NCBI GenBank assembly: GCA_013377095.1
Contig: JACAAY010000018.1
Location: 1 to 61,365 of the forward strand
Source of the DNA: Desulfuromonadales bacterium
Lineage (GTDB): Bacteria > Desulfobacterota > Desulfuromonadia > Geobacterales > Pseudopelobacteraceae
Reading direction: 5' to 3'
Length of the DNA stretch: 61,365 nucleotides
Shown here: piece after piece, positions 59,907-61,365 of the stretch
Numbering within the stretch: position 1 is the first letter of the stretch
Layout: every line of letters starts with the position of its first letter
Notes under the pieces: generated by a model
What the model was told of the DNA's origin: nothing
Databases searched by the model: none
What the model saw: only the letters and a program-made list of their open reading frames with translations
Made by a program: the position numbers and the translations under genes

Positions 59907-61300
59907 TGGATTTTTTTGGACCAATTTTCTGGCATCAGGGGCTTTTTCTCCAACCCCACCATTTTCAGCTCCTGGATCGCAGTGTCCACATGCTGTTCGA
60001 TCCGTTTCGCGACTATCTGGCGCCCCATTTCTGGGGGGTCGGAAAAATGGATATTCAGCATGCGTCATTGGGGACCCGTTCTTTCCAGCTGGCAAGTGGT
60101 GAGTTCCTCTTTCCCGACGGAACCTACGTGTCCTTTCCGGGCAACGCCATTGTTGAGCCTCGTCATTTCGAGGATGCCTGGGTTGCGGGAGGTAAACCGT
60201 TCACGATCTTTCTGGGACTCAGAAAATGGAACAACCGGGGAGAAAATGTGACAGTGGTGGATTCCCTGGAGGATGTGTCGAGGGTGACCACCCGTTTTAC
60301 CGCCCCGGAGGATTCCGAAGAATGGAAAGACATCCATGCTGGCGGCCCCCCTGGCCAAGTGAAACGGCTGCGCTATATTCTCAAGCTGTTCTGGGAAACT
60401 GAACAGGAACAGTTGGGCGATTATCTGCTGATCCCCATTGCGCAACTGGAAAGAATGGGGGAGGAGATTGTCATGTCTCCGCGTTTTGTCCCACCTTCAC
60501 TCACAATTATGGATTCGGAACCTTTGCTGAGGATCGTCAAGGAAATCCGGGACCAGGTTGCATCGCGAAGTCGTCAGCTTGAGGAGTACAAACGCCAGCG
60601 GGGAATCCAGAACGCCCAGTTCGGGTCGCGGGATATGGTCTATCTGCTGGCGCTCCGCTCCCTGAACCGCTATGTGCCCATACTTTTCCATCTTACGGAA
60701 ACGAGACAGGTCCAGCCCTGGAGTGTGTACGGCCATCTCAGGCAACTTATTGGCGAACTCTCTTCCTTTTCCGAAAAGATCACTGTCCTGGGCGAGCCGA
60801 TGGGGGGAGGCGACAGTTCTCTTCCGGTGTATGACCACCGCAATCTGTGGGAATGTTTTTCAACGGCCCAGCAGCTTATCGGCAAGCTTCTGGATGAAAT
60901 AACCGCCGGTCCGGAATATGTAATCCAGCTGTTGTATGACGGCACGTATTTCGCGGCTGAGATGAAGCCGATTCATTTTGCGAGCCGTAACCGGTTTTAT
61001 CTGGTTCTCAGGACCGAGGAAGAACCCAAATCGGTTATTCAGTCAATCGACACAGTCGTCAAACTGGGTTCGCGGGAACGTCTTCCCCTGCTGATAGCCC
61101 GCGCCCTGCCGGGGGTCGGACTTGAACATCTCCCCAACCCGCCCCAGGAGCTGCCGCGCCGGTCATATTCCATCTACTTCGCCGTGGACAGCAACTGCGA
61201 ACAATGGGCGCTGATCGAGAAAGGGAATAACATCGCCCTGTACTGGGACAATGCCCCCGAGGACCTGGAGGTCGAACTGATGCTGGTGGGGAGGTCCTGA
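59903..61300 (+). CDS. tssK: Type VI secretion baseplate protein TssK
   Basis: TssK connects the phage-like baseplate to the TssJLM membrane complex. The 465-residue protein has the family start FFGPIFWHQGLFLQPHHFQLLD and the central LPVYDHRNLWECFSTAQQLIGKLLDEI, and the C-terminal RSYSIYFAVDSNCEQWALIEKGNNIALYWDNAPEDLEVELMLV. The ATG at 59903 overlaps the tssJ stop. A further gene begins right after it. Confidence 0.93.
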   Translation: MMDFFGPIFWHQGLFLQPHHFQLLDRSVHMLFDPFRDYLAPHFWGVGKMDIQHASLGTRSFQLASGEFLFPDGTYVSFPGNAIVEPRHFEDAWVAGGKPFTIFLGLRKWNNRGENVTVVDSLEDVSRVTTRFTAPEDSEEWKDIHAGGPPGQVKRLRYILKLFWETEQEQLGDYLLIPIAQLERMGEEIVMSPRFVPPSLTIMDSEPLLRIVKEIRDQVASRSRQLEEYKRQRGIQNAQFGSRDMVYLLALRSLNRYVPILFHLTETRQVQPWSVYGHLRQLIGELSSFSEKITVLGEPMGGGDSSLPVYDHRNLWECFSTAQQLIGKLLDEITAGPEYVIQLLYDGTYFAAEMKPIHFASRNRFYLVLRTEEEPKSVIQSIDTVVKLGSRERLPLLIARALPGVGLEHLPNPPQELPRRSYSIYFAVDSNCEQWALIEKGNNIALYWDNAPEDLEVELMLVGRS

Positions 61301-61352
61301 TGCTTCCCGTGTATGACCATATCCACTACTGCCTTCAGGGAAGGGAGTCTGT

Positions 61353-61365
61353 ATGCATTTAACCG
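61353..61365 (+). CDS. Start of next type VI gene (partial)
   Basis: GGAAGGGAG lies 5 bp before an ATG at 61353; only the first four codons are inside the window. By gene order it may be tssL/dotU, but no sequence evidence is available. A 20-codon frame from 61300 overlaps this start and is probably chance. Confidence 0.35.

Overview
The window looks like chromosomal DNA of a Geobacter/Pelobacter-type bacterium (Desulfuromonadia). This is inferred from the gene mix: two-part glycine decarboxylase, an HpnN-type hopanoid RND transporter, a PATAN/DUF4388 protein, HDOD and HD-GYP proteins, stand-alone CheV and a type VI secretion locus. No rRNA or tRNA gene was recognised, so the placement is not proven.

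Layout. (1) 1-5.5 kb: a decayed integrated element with a tyrosine recombinase, a RelE/Xre toxin-antitoxin pair, a phage-type repressor with paired operators, an excisionase-like protein, a broken D5/P4-type primase, a zinc-ribbon protein, and a 585-bp tandem repeat carrying GTGACCAC iterons around an AT-rich core (probable old replication origin). (2) 5.6-20.8 kb: housekeeping genes, namely a DJ-1/HD-GYP fusion, rfbC, M16 peptidase, dut, M29 aminopeptidase, an AAA ATPase, an HDOD protein, a lytic transglycosylase, the sugar-nucleotide operon rfbB-rfbD-cupin-lipoprotein-manC, and bioF-bioH-bioC with a candidate BirA operator. (3) 20.8-39.5 kb: a truncated REP-associated transposase, hpnN, a PATAN protein, an overlapping LolA-like/FtsX/FtsX/ABC/outer-membrane operon, trpE, cheV, and aroF preceded by a leader peptide packed with Phe/Tyr/Trp codons and an attenuator. 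(4) 39.5-50.4 kb: the glycine cleavage genes gcvT and gcvH-gcvPA-gcvPB, separated by about 6.6 kb of accessory DNA. (5) 50.4-54.6 kb: a hybrid sensor kinase and a lipoate-attachment pair (lplA/lipM-like, lipA) that would supply the lipoyl group of GcvH. (6) 55.2-61.4 kb: the start of a type VI secretion operon (FHA protein, two unknowns, TssJ-like, TssK).

The most unusual locus is the insert inside the glycine cleavage cluster. It encodes a caspase-TIR fusion in which the catalytic His of the SGHG motif reads Arg, a secreted metzincin-like protease, a SLATT two-membrane-segment protein, a deoxyribosyltransferase-like/TRAFs-binding protein resembling the regulatory half of eukaryotic ASK1 kinases, and a TIR-membrane-TPR protein. 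Together these look like an apoptosis-like immune system with TIR nucleotide signalling, an ASK1-like scaffold, and protease and membrane effectors. The function is inferred from domains only.

The second highlight is the aroF leader: a 27-residue peptide with five aromatic codons in a row, followed by mutually exclusive antiterminator and terminator stems. This fits ribosome-mediated attenuation of DAHP synthase by aromatic amino acids.
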